Of a stretch of DNA of 64,000 bases, positions 1 to 11,344 are shown piece after piece. The stretch covers positions 372,001-436,000 of the forward strand of contig NW_027328081.1 in the NCBI RefSeq assembly GCF_047675955.1. Direction: 5' to 3'. The position numbers and the translations under genes were made by a program. Source of the DNA: Chlorocebus sabaeus (Eukaryota > Chordata > Mammalia > Primates > Cercopithecidae). Below the pieces are notes generated by a model, which did not search any database, was not told the DNA's origin, and saw only the letters and a list, made by a program, of their open reading frames with translations. Numbering within the stretch: position 1 is the stretch's first letter; each line of letters opens with the position of its first letter.

Positions 1-58
1 TAACAGAACACAGAGCAGTTTCTCAGAAAGCTTCTTTCCACTTTTGAACGGAAGATAT

Positions 59-75
59 TTCCTTTTTCACCATAG
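59..75 (+). promoter_or_regulatory. pJ-alpha box, type site (recurs in nearly every monomer)
   Basis: TTCCTTTTTCACCATAG matches, from memory, the pJ-alpha consensus TTCCTTTTYCACCRTAG of A-type alpha monomers at all 17 positions. It lies where B-type human monomers carry the CENP-B box. The same box recurs at ~172-bp intervals across the window, and the common CACCGTAG variant (for example near 9700, 24130 and 38750) still fits the consensus. Disrupted versions occur in the M5 monomers (ttcgtttttcacc near 1948, 4355, 11572, 18789 and 30654), the cacaatag monomers and a few private mutants. It is thought to bind the pJ-alpha factor; occupancy here is not shown. Confidence 0.75.
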
Positions 76-88
76 CCCTCTATGGGCT
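74..88. repeat. Conserved 5-bp dyad (agccc / gggct), type site
   Basis: agccc-tctat-gggct forms an inverted repeat with 5-bp arms and a 5-base spacer, starting at the end of the pJ-alpha box. It is kept in most monomers; arm-breaking variants include gccatc, gccttc and cggttt. Short dyads of this sort have been proposed to form cruciform or other non-B structures at centromeres that lack CENP-B boxes. Structure formation is inference. Confidence 0.7.
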
Positions 89-120
89 TCCAAATATCCC
101 TTTGCCAATTCCACAAGAAC

Positions 121-137
121 AGCCTTAGCGAAAGGCT
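121..137. repeat. Conserved 6-bp dyad (agcctt / aaggct), type site
   Basis: agcctt-agcga-aaggct has perfect 6-bp arms around a 5-base spacer that holds one of the two monomer CpGs. It recurs about every 172 bp. Arms are broken in the diagnostic variants cagactt, cagtctt, agccgtag and the agacttc class, and I saw no compensating change in the opposite arm. It is therefore not shown to be under structural selection. Confidence 0.7.
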
Positions 138-1204
138 TCTTGAAGGGAAAGATGTAACTCTGTGAGATGAATCAACAGAACACAGAGCAGTTTCTCAGAA
201 AGCTTCTTTCCAGTTTTGAACGGAAGATATTTCCTTTTACACCATAGCCCTCTAAGGGCTTCCAAATATCCCTTTACCAATTCCACAAGAACAGCCTTAG
301 CGAAAGGCTTCTTGAAGGGAAAGATGTAACTCTGTGAGTTGAATTAACAGAACACAGAGCAGTTTCTCAGAAAGCTTCTTTCCAGTTTTGAACGGAAGAT
401 ATTTCCTTTTTCACCATGGCCCGCTATGGGCTTCCAAATATCCCTTTGCCAATAGCACAAGAACAGCCTTAGCGAAAGACTTCTTGAAGGGAAAGATGTA
501 ACTCTGTGAGATGAATTAACAGAACACAGAGCAGTTTCTCAGAAAGCTCCCTTCCATTTTTGAACGGAAGATATTTCCTTTTTCACAATTGCCCTGTATG
601 GGCTTCTATATATCCCTTTTCCAATTCCACAAGAACAACCTTAGCGAAAGGCTTCTTGAAGGGAAAGATGTAACTCTGTGAGATGAATTAACAGAACACA
701 GAGCAGTTTCTCAGAAAGCTTCTTTCCAGTTTTGAACGGAAGATATTTCCTTTTTCACCAAAGCCCTCTATGGGTTTCCAAATGTCCCTTTGCCAATTCC
801 ACAAGAACAGCCTTAGCGAAAGGCTTATTGAAGGGAAAGATGTAACTCTGTGAGATGAATTAACAGAACACAGAGCAGTTTCTCAGAAAGCTTCTTTCCA
901 GTTTTGAACGGAAGATATTTCCTTTTTCACCAAAGCCCTCTATGGGCTTCCAAATATCCCTTTGCCAATTCCACAAGAACAGCCTTAGCGAAAGGCTTAT
1001 TGAAGGGAAAGATGTAACTCTGTGAGATGAATTAACAGAACACACAGCAGTTTCTCAGAAAGCTTCTTTCCAGTTTTGAACGGAAGATATTTCCTTTTTC
1101 ACCATAGCCCTCTATGGGCTTCCAAATATCCCTTTGCCAATTCCACAAGAACAGCCTTAGCGAAAGGCTTCTTGAAGGGAAAGATGTAACTCTGTGAGAT
1201 GAAT

Positions 1205-3611
1205 TAACAGAACACAGAGCAGTTTCTCAGAAAGCTTCTTTCCAGTTTTGAACGGAAGATATTTCCTTTTTCACCATAGCCCTCTATGGGCTTCCTAATA
1301 TCCCTTTGCCAATTCCACAAGAACAGCCTTAGCGAAAGGCTTCTTGAAGGGAAAGATGTAACTCTGTGAGATGAATTAACAGAACACAGAGCAGTTTCTC
1401 AGAAAGCTTCTTTCCAGTTTTGAACGGAAGATATTTCCTTTTTCACAATAGCCCTCTATTGGCTTCCAAATATCCCTTTGCCAATTCCACAAGAACAGTC
1501 TTAGCGAAAAGCTTCTTGAAGGGAAAGATGTAACACTGTGAGATGAATTAACAGAACACAGAGCAGTTTCTCAGAAAGCTTCTTTCCAGTTTTGAACGGA
1601 AGATATTTCCTTTTTCACCATAGCCCTCTATGGGCTTCCAAATATCCCTTTGCCAATTCCACAAGAACAGCCTTAGGGAAAGACTTCTTGAAGGGAAATC
1701 TGTAACTCTGTGACATGAATTAACAGAACACAGAGCAGTTTCTCAGAAAGCTTCTTTCCAGTTTTGAACGGAAGATATTTCCTTTTTCACCATAGCCCTC
1801 TATGGGCTTCCAAATATCCCTTTGCCAATTCCACAAGAACAGCCTTAGCGAAAGACTTCTTGAAGGGAAAGATGTAACTCTGTGAGATGAATTAACAGAA
1901 CACAAAGCAGTTTCTCAGAAAGTTCTTTCCAGTTTTGAACGGAATTTATTTCGTTTTTCACCATAGCCCTCTATGGGCTTCCAAATATCCCTTTGCCAAT
2001 TCCACAAGAACAGCCTTAGCGAAAGGCTTCTTGAAAGGAAAGATGTAACTCTGTGAGATGAATTAACAGAACACAGAGCAGTTTCTCAGAAAGCTTCTTT
2101 CCAGTTTTGAACGGAAGATATTTCCTTTTTCACCATAGCCCTCTATGGGCTTCCAAATATCCCTTTGCCAATTCCACAGGAACAGCCTTAGCGAAAGGCA
2201 TCTTGAAGGGAAAGATGTAACTCTGTGAGATGAATTAACAGAACACAGAGCAGTTTCTCAGAAAGCTTCTTTCCAGTTTTGAACGGAAGATATTTCCTTT
2301 TTCACCATAGCCCTCTATGGGCTTCCAAATATCCCTTTTCCAATTCCACAAGAACAGCCTTAGCGAAAGGCTTCTGGAAGGGAAAGATGTAACTCTGTGA
2401 GATGAATTAACAGAACACAGAGCAGTTTCTCAGAAAGCTTCTTTCCAGTTTTGAACGGAAGATATTTCCTTTTTCACCATAGCCCTCTATGGGCTTCCAA
2501 ATATCCCTTTGCCAATTCCACAAGAACAGCCTTAGCGAAAGGCTTCTTGAAGGGAAAGATGTAACTCTGTGAGATGAATTAACAGAACACAGAGCAGTTT
2601 CTCAGAAAGCCTCTTTCCAGTTTTGAACGGAAGATATTTCCTTTCTCACCATAGCCCTCTATGGGCTTCCAAATATCCCTTTGCCAATTCCACAAGAACA
2701 GACTTAGCGAAAGGCTTCTTGAAGGGAAAGATGTAACTCTGTGAGATGAATTAACAGAACACAGAGCAGTTTCTCAGAAAGCTTCTTTCCAGTTTTGAAC
2801 GGAAGATATTTCCTTTTTCACCATAGCCCTCTATGGGCTTCCAAATATCCCTTTGCCAATTCCACAAGAACAGCCTTAGCGAAAGGCTTCTTGAAAGGAA
2901 AGATGTAACTCTGTGAGATGAATTAACAGAACACAGAGCAGTTTCTCAGAAAGCTTCTTTCCAGTTTTGAACGGAAGATATTTCCTTTTTCACCATAGCC
3001 CTCTATGGGCTTCCAAATATCCCTTTGCCAATTCCACAAGAACAGCCTTAGCGAAAGGCTTCTTGAAGGGAAAGATGTAACTCTGTGAGATGAATTAACA
3101 GAACACAGAGCAGTTTCTCAGAAAGCCTCTTTCCAGTTTTGAACGGAAGATATTTCCTTTTTCACCATAGCCCTCTATGGGCTTCCAAATATCCCTTTGC
3201 CAATTCCACAAGAACAGACTTAGCGAAAGGCTTCTTGAAGGGAAAGATGTAACTCTGTGAGATGAATTAACAGAACACAGAGCAGTTTCTCAGAAAGCTT
3301 CTTTCCAGTTTTGAACGGAAGATATTTCCTTTTTCACCATAGCCCTCTATGGGCTTCCAAATATCCCTTTGCCAATTCCACAAGAACAGCCTTAGCGAAA
3401 GGCTTCTTGAAAGGAAAGATGTAACTCTGTGAGATGAATTAACAGAACACAGAGCAGTTTCTCAGAAAGCTTCTTTCCAGTTTTGAACGGAAGATATTTC
3501 CTTTTTCACCATAGCCCTCTATGGGCTTCCAAATATCCCTTTGCCAATTCCACAAGAACAGCCTTAGCGAAAGGCTTCTTGAAGGGAAAGATGTAACTCT
3601 GTGAGATGAAT
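1205..3611. repeat. 14-monomer HOR (2407 bp), copy 1
   Basis: Fourteen monomers M1-M14 identified by markers: M1 cttcctaatatc; M2 cacaatag, tattggc, cagtctt and gtaacactg; M3 ttagggaaagac; M4 agacttc; M5 aagttcttt with gaatttatttcg and gaaagg; M6 caggaacag and ggcatc; M7 ccttttcc and cttctgg; M8 near consensus; M9 agcctc, ctttctcacc and cagactt; M10 gaaagg; M11 near consensus; M12 agcctc and cagactt; M13 gaaagg; M14 near consensus. M9-M11 and M12-M14 are near duplicates of each other, so the 14-mer itself contains an older 3-monomer duplication. Length is 14 x 172 minus the one base deleted in M5. This copy has gaaatctg and tgacatg at M3 where the next copy has gaaatgtg and tgagatg. Confidence 0.9.
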
Positions 3612-6018
3612 TAACAGAACACAGAGCAGTTTCTCAGAAAGCTTCTTTCCAGTTTTGAACGGAAGATATTTCCTTTTTCACCATAGCCCTCTATGGGCTT
3701 CCTAATATCCCTTTGCCAATTCCACAAGAACAGCCTTAGCGAAAGGCTTCTTGAAGGGAAAGATGTAACTCTGTGAGATGAATTAACAGAACACAGAGCA
3801 GTTTCTCAGAAAGCTTCTTTCCAGTTTTGAACGGAAGATATTTCCTTTTTCACAATAGCCCTCTATTGGCTTCCAAATATCCCTTTGCCAATTCCACAAG
3901 AACAGTCTTAGCGAAAAGCTTCTTGAAGGGAAAGATGTAACACTGTGAGATGAATTAACAGAACACAGAGCAGTTTCTCAGAAAGCTTCTTTCCAGTTTT
4001 GAACGGAAGATATTTCCTTTTTCACCATAGCCCTCTATGGGCTTCCAAATATCCCTTTGCCAATTCCACAAGAACAGCCTTAGGGAAAGACTTCTTGAAG
4101 GGAAATGTGTAACTCTGTGAGATGAATTAACAGAACACAGAGCAGTTTCTCAGAAAGCTTCTTTCCAGTTTTGAACGGAAGATATTTCCTTTTTCACCAT
4201 AGCCCTCTATGGGCTTCCAAATATCCCTTTGCCAATTCCACAAGAACAGCCTTAGCGAAAGACTTCTTGAAGGGAAAGATGTAACTCTGTGAGATGAATT
4301 AACAGAACACAAAGCAGTTTCTCAGAAAGTTCTTTCCAGTTTTGAACGGAATTTATTTCGTTTTTCACCATAGCCCTCTATGGGCTTCCAAATATCCCTT
4401 TGCCAATTCCACAAGAACAGCCTTAGCGAAAGGCTTCTTGAAAGGAAAGATGTAACTCTGTGAGATGAATTAACAGAACACAGAGCAGTTTCTCAGAAAG
4501 CTTCTTTCCAGTTTTGAACGGAAGATATTTCCTTTTTCACCATAGCCCTCTATGGGCTTCCAAATATCCCTTTGCCAATTCCACAGGAACAGCCTTAGCG
4601 AAAGGCATCTTGAAGGGAAAGATGTAACTCTGTGAGATGAATTAACAGAACACAGAGCAGTTTCTCAGAAAGCTTCTTTCCAGTTTTGAACGGAAGATAT
4701 TTCCTTTTTCACCATAGCCCTCTATGGGCTTCCAAATATCCCTTTTCCAATTCCACAAGAACAGCCTTAGCGAAAGGCTTCTGGAAGGGAAAGATGTAAC
4801 TCTGTGAGATGAATTAACAGAACACAGAGCAGTTTCTCAGAAAGCTTCTTTCCAGTTTTGAACGGAAGATATTTCCTTTTTCACCATAGCCCTCTATGGG
4901 CTTCCAAATATCCCTTTGCCAATTCCACAAGAACAGCCTTAGCGAAAGGCTTCTTGAAGGGAAAGATGTAACTCTGTGAGATGAATTAACAGAACACAGA
5001 GCAGTTTCTCAGAAAGCCTCTTTCCAGTTTTGAACGGAAGATATTTCCTTTCTCACCATAGCCCTCTATGGGCTTCCAAATATCCCTTTGCCAATTCCAC
5101 AAGAACAGACTTAGCGAAAGGCTTCTTGAAGGGAAAGATGTAACTCTGTGAGATGAATTAACAGAACACAGAGCAGTTTCTCAGAAAGCTTCTTTCCAGT
5201 TTTGAACGGAAGATATTTCCTTTTTCACCATAGCCCTCTATGGGCTTCCAAATATCCCTTTGCCAATTCCACAAGAACAGCCTTAGCGAAAGGCTTCTTG
5301 AAAGGAAAGATGTAACTCTGTGAGATGAATTAACAGAACACAGAGCAGTTTCTCAGAAAGCTTCTTTCCAGTTTTGAACGGAAGATATTTCCTTTTTCAC
5401 CATAGCCCTCTATGGGCTTCCAAATATCCCTTTGCCAATTCCACAAGAACAGCCTTAGCGAAAGGCTTCTTGAAGGGAAAGATGTAACTCTGTGAGATGA
5501 ATTAACAGAACACAGAGCAGTTTCTCAGAAAGCCTCTTTCCAGTTTTGAACGGAAGATATTTCCTTTTTCACCATAGCCCTCTATGGGCTTCCAAATATC
5601 CCTTTGCCAATTCCACAAGAACAGACTTAGCGAAAGGCTTCTTGAAGGGAAAGATGTAACTCTGTGAGATGAATTAACAGAACACAGAGCAGTTTCTCAG
5701 AAAGCTTCTTTCCAGTTTTGAACGGAAGATATTTCCTTTTTCACCATAGCCCTCTATGGGCTTCCAAATATCCCTTTGCCAATTCCACAAGAACAGCCTT
5801 AGCGAAAGGCTTCTTGAAAGGAAAGATGTAACTCTGTGAGATGAATTAACAGAACACAGAGCAGTTTCTCAGAAAGCTTCTTTCCAGTTTTGAACGGAAG
5901 ATATTTCCTTTTTCACCATAGCCCTCTATGGGCTTCCAAATATCCCTTTGCCAATTCCACAAGAACAGCCTTAGCGAAAGGCTTCTTGAAGGGAAAGATG
6001 TAACTCTGTGAGATGAAT
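3612..6018. repeat. 14-monomer HOR (2407 bp), copy 2
   Basis: The same M1-M14 marker order recurs at an offset of exactly 2407 bases (for example cttcctaat at 1291, 3698 and 6105). By eye it is nearly identical to copy 1 apart from the M3 tail. From M4 (4128) onward this copy also serves as the opening of the first 42-monomer unit. A third pass starting at 6019 is broken by a fused M4/M5 monomer and then departs at M12. Confidence 0.9.
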
Positions 6019-6534
6019 TAACAGAACACAGAGCAGTTTCTCAGAAAGCTTCTTTCCAGTTTTGAACGGAAGATATTTCCTTTTTCACCATAGCCCTCTA
6101 TGGGCTTCCTAATATCCCTTTGCCAATTCCACAAGAACAGCCTTAGCGAAAGGCTTCTTGAAGGGAAAGATGTAACTCTGTGAGATGAATTAACAGAACA
6201 CAGAGCAGTTTCTCAGAAAGCTTCTTTCCAGTTTTGAACGGAAGATATTTCCTTTTTCACAATAGCCCTCTATTGGCTTCCAAATATCCCTTTGCCAATT
6301 CCACAAGAACAGTCTTAGCGAAAAGCTTCTTGAAGGGAAAGATGTAACACTGTGAGATGAATTAACAGAACACAGAGCAGTTTCTCAGAAAGCTTCTTTC
6401 CAGTTTTGAACGGAAGATATTTCCTTTTTCACCATAGCCCTCTATGGGCTTCCAAATATCCCTTTGCCAATTCCACAAGAACAGCCTTAGGGAAAGACTT
6501 CTTGAAGGGAAATGTGTAACTCTGTGAGATGAAT

Positions 6535-6706
6535 TAACAGAACACAGAGCAGTTTCTCAGAAAGCTTCTTTCCAGTTTTGAACGGAAGATATTTCCTTTT
6601 TCACCATAGCCCTCTATGGGCTTCCAAATATCCCTTTGCCAATTCCACAAGAACAGCCTTAGCGAAAGGCTTCTTGAAAGGAAAGATGTAACTCTGTGAG
6701 ATGAAT
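6535..6706. repeat. Fused M4/M5 monomer (one-monomer deletion)
   Basis: In the ordinary 14-mer, M4 ends in agacttcttgaaggg and M5 begins with acaaagcag, aagttcttt and gaatttatttcg, then ends in gaaaggaaag. Here one monomer starts M4-like and ends M5-like (ggcttcttgaaagg), and both the internal tail of M4 and the odd half of M5, with its deletion, are gone. This is the product expected from out-of-register exchange between neighbouring monomers. It is copied at 13752-13923 and 20969-21140, so it predates the 42-mer amplification. The counterpart at 30425-30767 is unfused. Confidence 0.85.
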
Positions 6707-8941
6707 TAACAGAACACAGAGCAGTTTCTCAGAAAGCTTCTTTCCAGTTTTGAACGGAAGATATTTCCTTTTTCACCATAGCCCTCTATGGGCTTCCAAA
6801 TATCCCTTTGCCAATTCCACAGGAACAGCCTTAGCGAAAGGCATCTTGAAGGGAAAGATGTAACTCTGTGAGATGAATTAACAGAACACAGAGCAGTTTC
6901 TCAGAAAGCTTCTTTCCAGTTTTGAACGGAAGATATTTCCTTTTTCACCATAGCCCTCTATGGGCTTCCAAATATCCCTTTTCCAATTCCACAAGAACAG
7001 CCTTAGCGAAAGGCTTCTGGAAGGGAAAGATGTAACTCTGTGAGATGAATTAACAGAACACAGAGCAGTTTCTCAGAAAGCTTCTTTCCAGTTTTGAACG
7101 GAAGATATTTCCTTTTTCACCATAGCCCTCTATGGGCTTCCAAATATCCCTTTGCCAATTCCACAAGAACAGCCTTAGCGAAAGGCTTCTTGAAGGGAAA
7201 GATGTAACTCTGTGAGATGAATTAACAGAACACAGAGCAGTTTCTCAGAAAGCCTCTTTCCAGTTTTGAACGGAAGATATTTCCTTTTTCACCATAGCCC
7301 TCTATGGGCTTCCAAATATCCCTTTGCCAATTCCACAAGAACAGACTTAGCGAAAGGCTTCTTGAAGGGAAAGATGTAACTCTGTGAGATGAATTAACAG
7401 AACACAGAGCAGTTTCTCAGAAAGCTTCTTTCCAGTTTTGAACGGAAGATATTTCCTTTTTCACCATAGCCCTCTATGGGCTTCCAAATATCCCTTTGCC
7501 AATTCCACAAGAACAGCCTTAGCGAAAGGCTTCTTGAAAGGAAAGATGTAACTCTGTGAGATGAATTAACAGAACACAGAGCAGTTTCTCAGAAAGCTTC
7601 TTTCCAGTTTTGAACGGAAGATATTTCCTTTTTCACCATAGCCCTCTATGGGCTTCCAAATATCCCTTTGCCAATTCCACAAGAACAGCCTTAGCGAAAG
7701 GCTTCTTGAAGGGAAAGATGTAACTCTGTGAGATGAATTAACAGAACACAGAGCAGTTTCTCAGAAAGCCTCTTTCCAGTTTTGAACAGAAGATATTTCC
7801 TTTTTCACCATAGCCCTCTATGGGCTTCCAAATATCCCTTTGCCTATTCCACAAGAACAGACTTAGCGAAAGGCTTCTTGAAGGGAAAGATGTAACTCTG
7901 TGAGATGAATTAACAGAACACAGAGCAGTTTCTCAGAAAGCTTCTTTCCAGTTTTGAACGGAAGATATTTCCTTTTTCACCATAGCCCTCTATGGGCTTC
8001 CAAATATCCCTTTGCCAATTCCACAAGAACAGCCTTAGCGAAAGGTTTCTTGAAGGGAAAGATGTATCTCTGTGAGATGAATTTAGAGAACACAGAGCAG
8101 TTTCTCAGAAAGCTTCTTTCCAGTTTTGAACGGAAGATATTTCCTTTTTCACCATAGCCCTCTATGGGCTTCCAAATATCCCTTTGATAATTCCACAAGA
8201 ACAGCCTTAGCGAAAGGCTTCTTGAAGGGAAAGATGTAACTCTGTGAGATGAATTAGCAGAAAACAGAGCAGTTTCTCAGAAAGCTTCTTTCCAGTTTTG
8301 AACGGAAGATATATCCTTTTTCACCATAGCCCTGTATGGGCTTCCAAATATCCTTTTGCCAATTCCACAAGAACAGCCATAGCGAAAGGCGTCTTGAAGG
8401 GAAAGATGTAACTCTGTGAGATGAATTAAGAGAACCCAGAGCAGTTTCTCAGAAATCTTCTTTCCAGTTTTGAACGGAAGATATTTCCTTTTTCACCATA
8501 GCCCTCTACGGGCTTCCAATTATCCCTTTGCCAATTCCCCAAGAACAGCCTTAGCGAAAGGCTTCTGGAAGGGAAAGATGTAACTCTGTGAGATGAATTA
8601 ACAGAACACAGAGCAGTTTCTCAGAAAGCTTCTTTCCAGTTTTGAGCGGAAGATATTTCCTTTTTCACCATAGCCCTCTATGGGCTTCCAAATATCCCTT
8701 TGCCAATTCCACAAGAACAGCCTTATCGAAAGGCTTCTTGAAGGGAAAGATGTAACTCTGTGAGATGAATTAACAGAACAGAGAGCCGTTTCTCAGAAAG
8801 TTTCTTTCCAGTTTTGAACGGAAGATATTTCCTTTTTCACCATAGCCCTCTATGGGCTTCCAAATATCCCTTGCCAATTCCACAAGAACAGCCTTAGCGA
8901 AAGGCTTCTTGAAGGGAAAGATGTAACTCTGTGAGATGAAT

Positions 8942-9285
8942 TAACAGAACATAGAACAGTTTCTCAGAAAGCTTCTTTCCAGTTTTGAACGGAAGATATT
9001 TCCTTTTTCACCATAGCCCTCTATCGGTTTCCAAATATCCCTTTGCCAATTCCACAAGAACAGCCGTAGCGAAAGGCTTCTTGAAGGGAAAGATGTAACT
9101 CTGTGAGATGAATTAACAGAACACAGAGCAGTTTCTCAGAAAGCTTCTTTCCAGTTTTGAACGGAAGATATTTCCTTTTTCACCATAGCCCTCTATCGGT
9201 TTCCAAATATCCCTTTGCCAATTCCACAAGAACAGCCGTAGCGAAAGGCTTCTTGAAGGGAAAGATGTAACTCTGTGAGATGAAT
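8942..9285. repeat. Single-monomer tandem duplication within the 42-mer
   Basis: Two adjacent monomers both carry ctatcggtttcc and agccgtagc, a pairing rare elsewhere. They differ at the start, where the first has acatagaacag and the second acacagagcag. The pair is repeated in copies b and c and at 33003-33346. This shows monomer-scale duplication inside the HOR. Confidence 0.8.
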
Positions 9286-11172
9286 TAACAGAACACAGAG
9301 CAGTTTCTCAGAAAGCTTCTTTCCAGTTTTGAACGGAAGATATTTCCTTTTTCACCATAGCCCTCTATGGGCTTCCAAATATCCCTTTGCCAATTCCACA
9401 AGAACAGCCTTAGCGAAAGGCTTCTTGAAGGGAAAGATGTAAATCTGTGAGATGAATTAACAGAACACAGAGCAGTTTCTCAGAAAGCTTCTTTCCAGTT
9501 TTGAACGGAAGATATTTCCTTTTTCACCATAGCCCTCTATGGGCTTCCAAATATCCCTTTGCCAATTCCACATGAACAGCCTTAGCGAAAGGCTTCTTGA
9601 GGGAAAGGTTTAACTCTGTGAGATGAATTAACAGAACACAGAGCAGTTTCTCAGAAAGCCTCTTTCCAGTTTTGAACGGAAGATATTTCCTTTTTCACCG
9701 TAGCCCTCTATGGGCTTCCAAATATCCCTTTGCCAATTCCACAAGAACAGCCTTAGCGAAAGGCTTCTTAAAGGGAAAGATGTAACTCTGTGAGATGAAT
9801 TAACAGAACACAGAGCAGTTTCTCAGAAAGCTTCTTTCCAGTTTGAACGGAAGATATTTCCTTTTTCACCATAGCCCTCTATGGGCTTCCAAATATCCCT
9901 TTGCCAATTCCACAAGAACAGCCTTAGCGAAAGGCTTCTTGATAGGAAAGACGTAACTCTGTGAGATGAATTAACAGAACACAGAGCAGTTTCTCAGAAA
10001 GCTTCTTTCCAGTTTTGAACGGAAGATATTTCCTTTTTCACCATAGCCCTCTATGGGCTTCCAAATATCCCTTTGCCAATTCCACAAGAACAGCCTTAGC
10101 GAAAGTCATCTTGAAGGGAAAGATGTAACTCTGTGAGATGAATTAACAGAACACAGAGCAGTTTCTCAGAAAGCTTCTTTCCAGTTTTGAACGGAAGATA
10201 TTTCCTTTTTCACCATAGCCCTCTATGGGCTTCTAAATATCCCTTTTCCAATTCCACAAGAACAGCCTTAGCGAACGGCTTCTGGAAGGGAAAGATGTAA
10301 CTCTGTGAGATGAATTAACAGAACACAGAGCAGTTTCTCAGAAAGCTTCTTTCCAGTTTTGAACGGAAGATATTTCCTTTTTCACCATAGCCCTCTATGG
10401 GCTTCCAAATATCCCTTTGCCAATTCCACAAGAACAGCCTTAGCGAAAGGCTTCTTGAGGGAAAGATGTAACTCTCTGAGATGAATTAACAGAACACAGA
10501 GCAGTTTCTCAGAAAGCCTCTTTCCAGTTTTGAACGGAAGATGTTTCCTTTTTCACCATAGCCCTCTATGGGCTTCCAAATATCCCTTTGCCAATTCCAC
10601 AAGAACAGCCTTAGCGAAAGGCTACTTGAAGGGAAACATGTAACTTTGTGAGATGAATTAACAGAACACAGAGCAGTTTCTCAGAAAGCTTCTTTCCAGT
10701 TTTGAACGGAAGATATTTCCTTTTTCACCATAGCCCTCTATGGGCTTCTAAATATCCCTTTTCCAATTCCACAAGAACAGCCTTAGCGAACGGCTTCTGG
10801 AAGGGAAAGATGTAACTCTGTGAGATGAATTAACAGAACACAGAGCAGTTTCTCAGAAAGCTTCTTTCCAGTTTTGAACGGAAGATATTTCCTTTTTCAC
10901 CATAGCCCTCTATGGGCTTCCAAATATCCCTTTGCCAATTCCACAAGAACAGCCTTAGCGAAAGGCTTCTTGAGGGAAAGATGTAACTCTCTGAGATGAA
11001 TTAACAGAACACAGAGCAGTTTCTCAGAAAGCTTCTTTCCAGTTTTGAACGGAAGATATTTCCTTTTTCACCATAGCCCTCTATGGGCTTCCAAATATCC
11101 CTTTGCCAATTCCACAAGAACAGCCTTAGCGAAAGGCTTCTTGAGGGAAAGATGTAACTCTCTGAGATGAAT

Positions 11173-11344
11173 TAACAGAACACAGAGCAGTTTCTCAGAA
11201 AGCCTCTTTCCAGTTTTGAACGGAAGATGTTTCCTTTTTCACCATAGCCCTCTATGGGCTTCCAAATATCCCTTTGCCAATTCCACAAGAACAGCCTTAG
11301 GGAAAGACTTCTTGAAGGGAAATGTGTAACTCTGTGAGATGAAT
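11173..11344. repeat. Hybrid monomer at the 42-mer unit junction
   Basis: The left half carries agcctc and gatgtttcc, markers of the monomer at 10487-10658. The right half carries ttagggaaagac and gaaatgtgtaac, markers of M3. The crossover that closed the 42-mer therefore lies between about 11232 and 11298, roughly over the pJ-alpha box and first dyad. The identical hybrid is at 18390-18561, as expected if the unit amplified after this junction formed. Confidence 0.85.

Larger units (their letters stand above)
1..172. repeat. Reference monomer showing landmark positions
   Basis: First monomer, used as the coordinate frame for all others. Landmarks at monomer positions: HindIII AAGCTT 28-33; CpG 49-50 and 129-130; A/T run atattt 55-60; pJ-alpha-type box 59-75; dyad 74-88; A/T run aaatat 92-97; dyad 121-137; small palindrome cttc-tt-gaag 136-145. 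A third A/T run, aattaa, spans monomer junctions (positions 170-172 of one and 1-3 of the next). This copy differs from the array majority by 'ccacttttg' instead of 'ccagttttg' near position 41. Many other monomers lose the HindIII site through agcctc, agctgc, agtttc or agctac variants. A 172-base unit shifts reading frame by one each copy, so no frame stays open across the array. Confidence 0.93.
1..1204. repeat. Leading variant block, copy 1 (7 monomers)
   Basis: Seven monomers with strong private markers: ccacttttg (1-172); atcaacag, ttacacc and ctaaggg (173-344); gagttgaat, catggcccgc and aatagcac (345-516); gctccc, cacaattgccctg and ttctatata (517-688); caaagccc with aatgtccc and cttattg (689-860); caaagccc with cttattg (861-1032); and acacacagcag (1033-1204). 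The same markers recur in the same order at 28361-29908, where two extra monomers follow the fourth. No HOR copy of this block occurs elsewhere in the window. The block probably continues to the left of the window. Confidence 0.88.
4128..11344. repeat. 42-monomer HOR (7217 bp), copy a
   Basis: The unit holds M4-M14 and M1-M3 (4128-6534), then fused M4/M5, M6-M8, an M9/M12 hybrid, M10, M11 and variant M12 (6535-7910), then 20 further monomers (7911-11344). Length is 42 x 172 = 7224 minus seven single-base deletions: M5; cccttgcc near 8870; gagggaaagg near 9600; cagtttgaac near 9842; and ttgagggaaag near 10457, 10972 and 11141. The 20-monomer arm is marked by aggtttcttg with gtatctctg and atttagag, gaaaacag, taagagaaccc, gagcgg, gagagccg, a cggtttcc/ccgtagc pair, catgaacag, caccgtagcc with cttaaag, gataggaaagacg, gtcatcttg, and ttctaaat with aacggcttctgg. 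Confidence 0.92.

Noticed and set aside
74..137. Rho-independent terminator or riboswitch-like hairpins
   Set aside because: The dyads are short (5-6 bp), lack a following T tract and sit in eukaryotic satellite DNA with no genes.
860..1045. Recurring 61-residue minus-strand open frame (also at 1720, 4127, 11344, 18561, 29564, 30424 and 45727, with variants at 26641 and 55701)
   Set aside because: It is a chance open frame spanning about one monomer and recurs only because the monomer does. It changes frame in the next monomer, has no ribosome or Kozak context of note, and shows no recognisable domain.
1893..2063. Possible CENP-B box in M5 (gaatttatttcgtttttcacc)
   Set aside because: It contains TTCG, but the spacing and the CGGG half of the CENP-B core are missing on both strands. 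It is a mutated pJ-alpha box.
7954..8157. 67-residue plus-strand and overlapping 73-residue minus-strand open frames (also at 15171, 22388, 32015, 40613, 51962 and 62624, with relatives at 35454, 38034, 49383 and 60045)
   Set aside because: These are opened by point changes that remove a stop (gtatctctg, gttactctg). Both strands are open at once over the same satellite bases, which is typical of low-stop repeat DNA rather than coding sequence.
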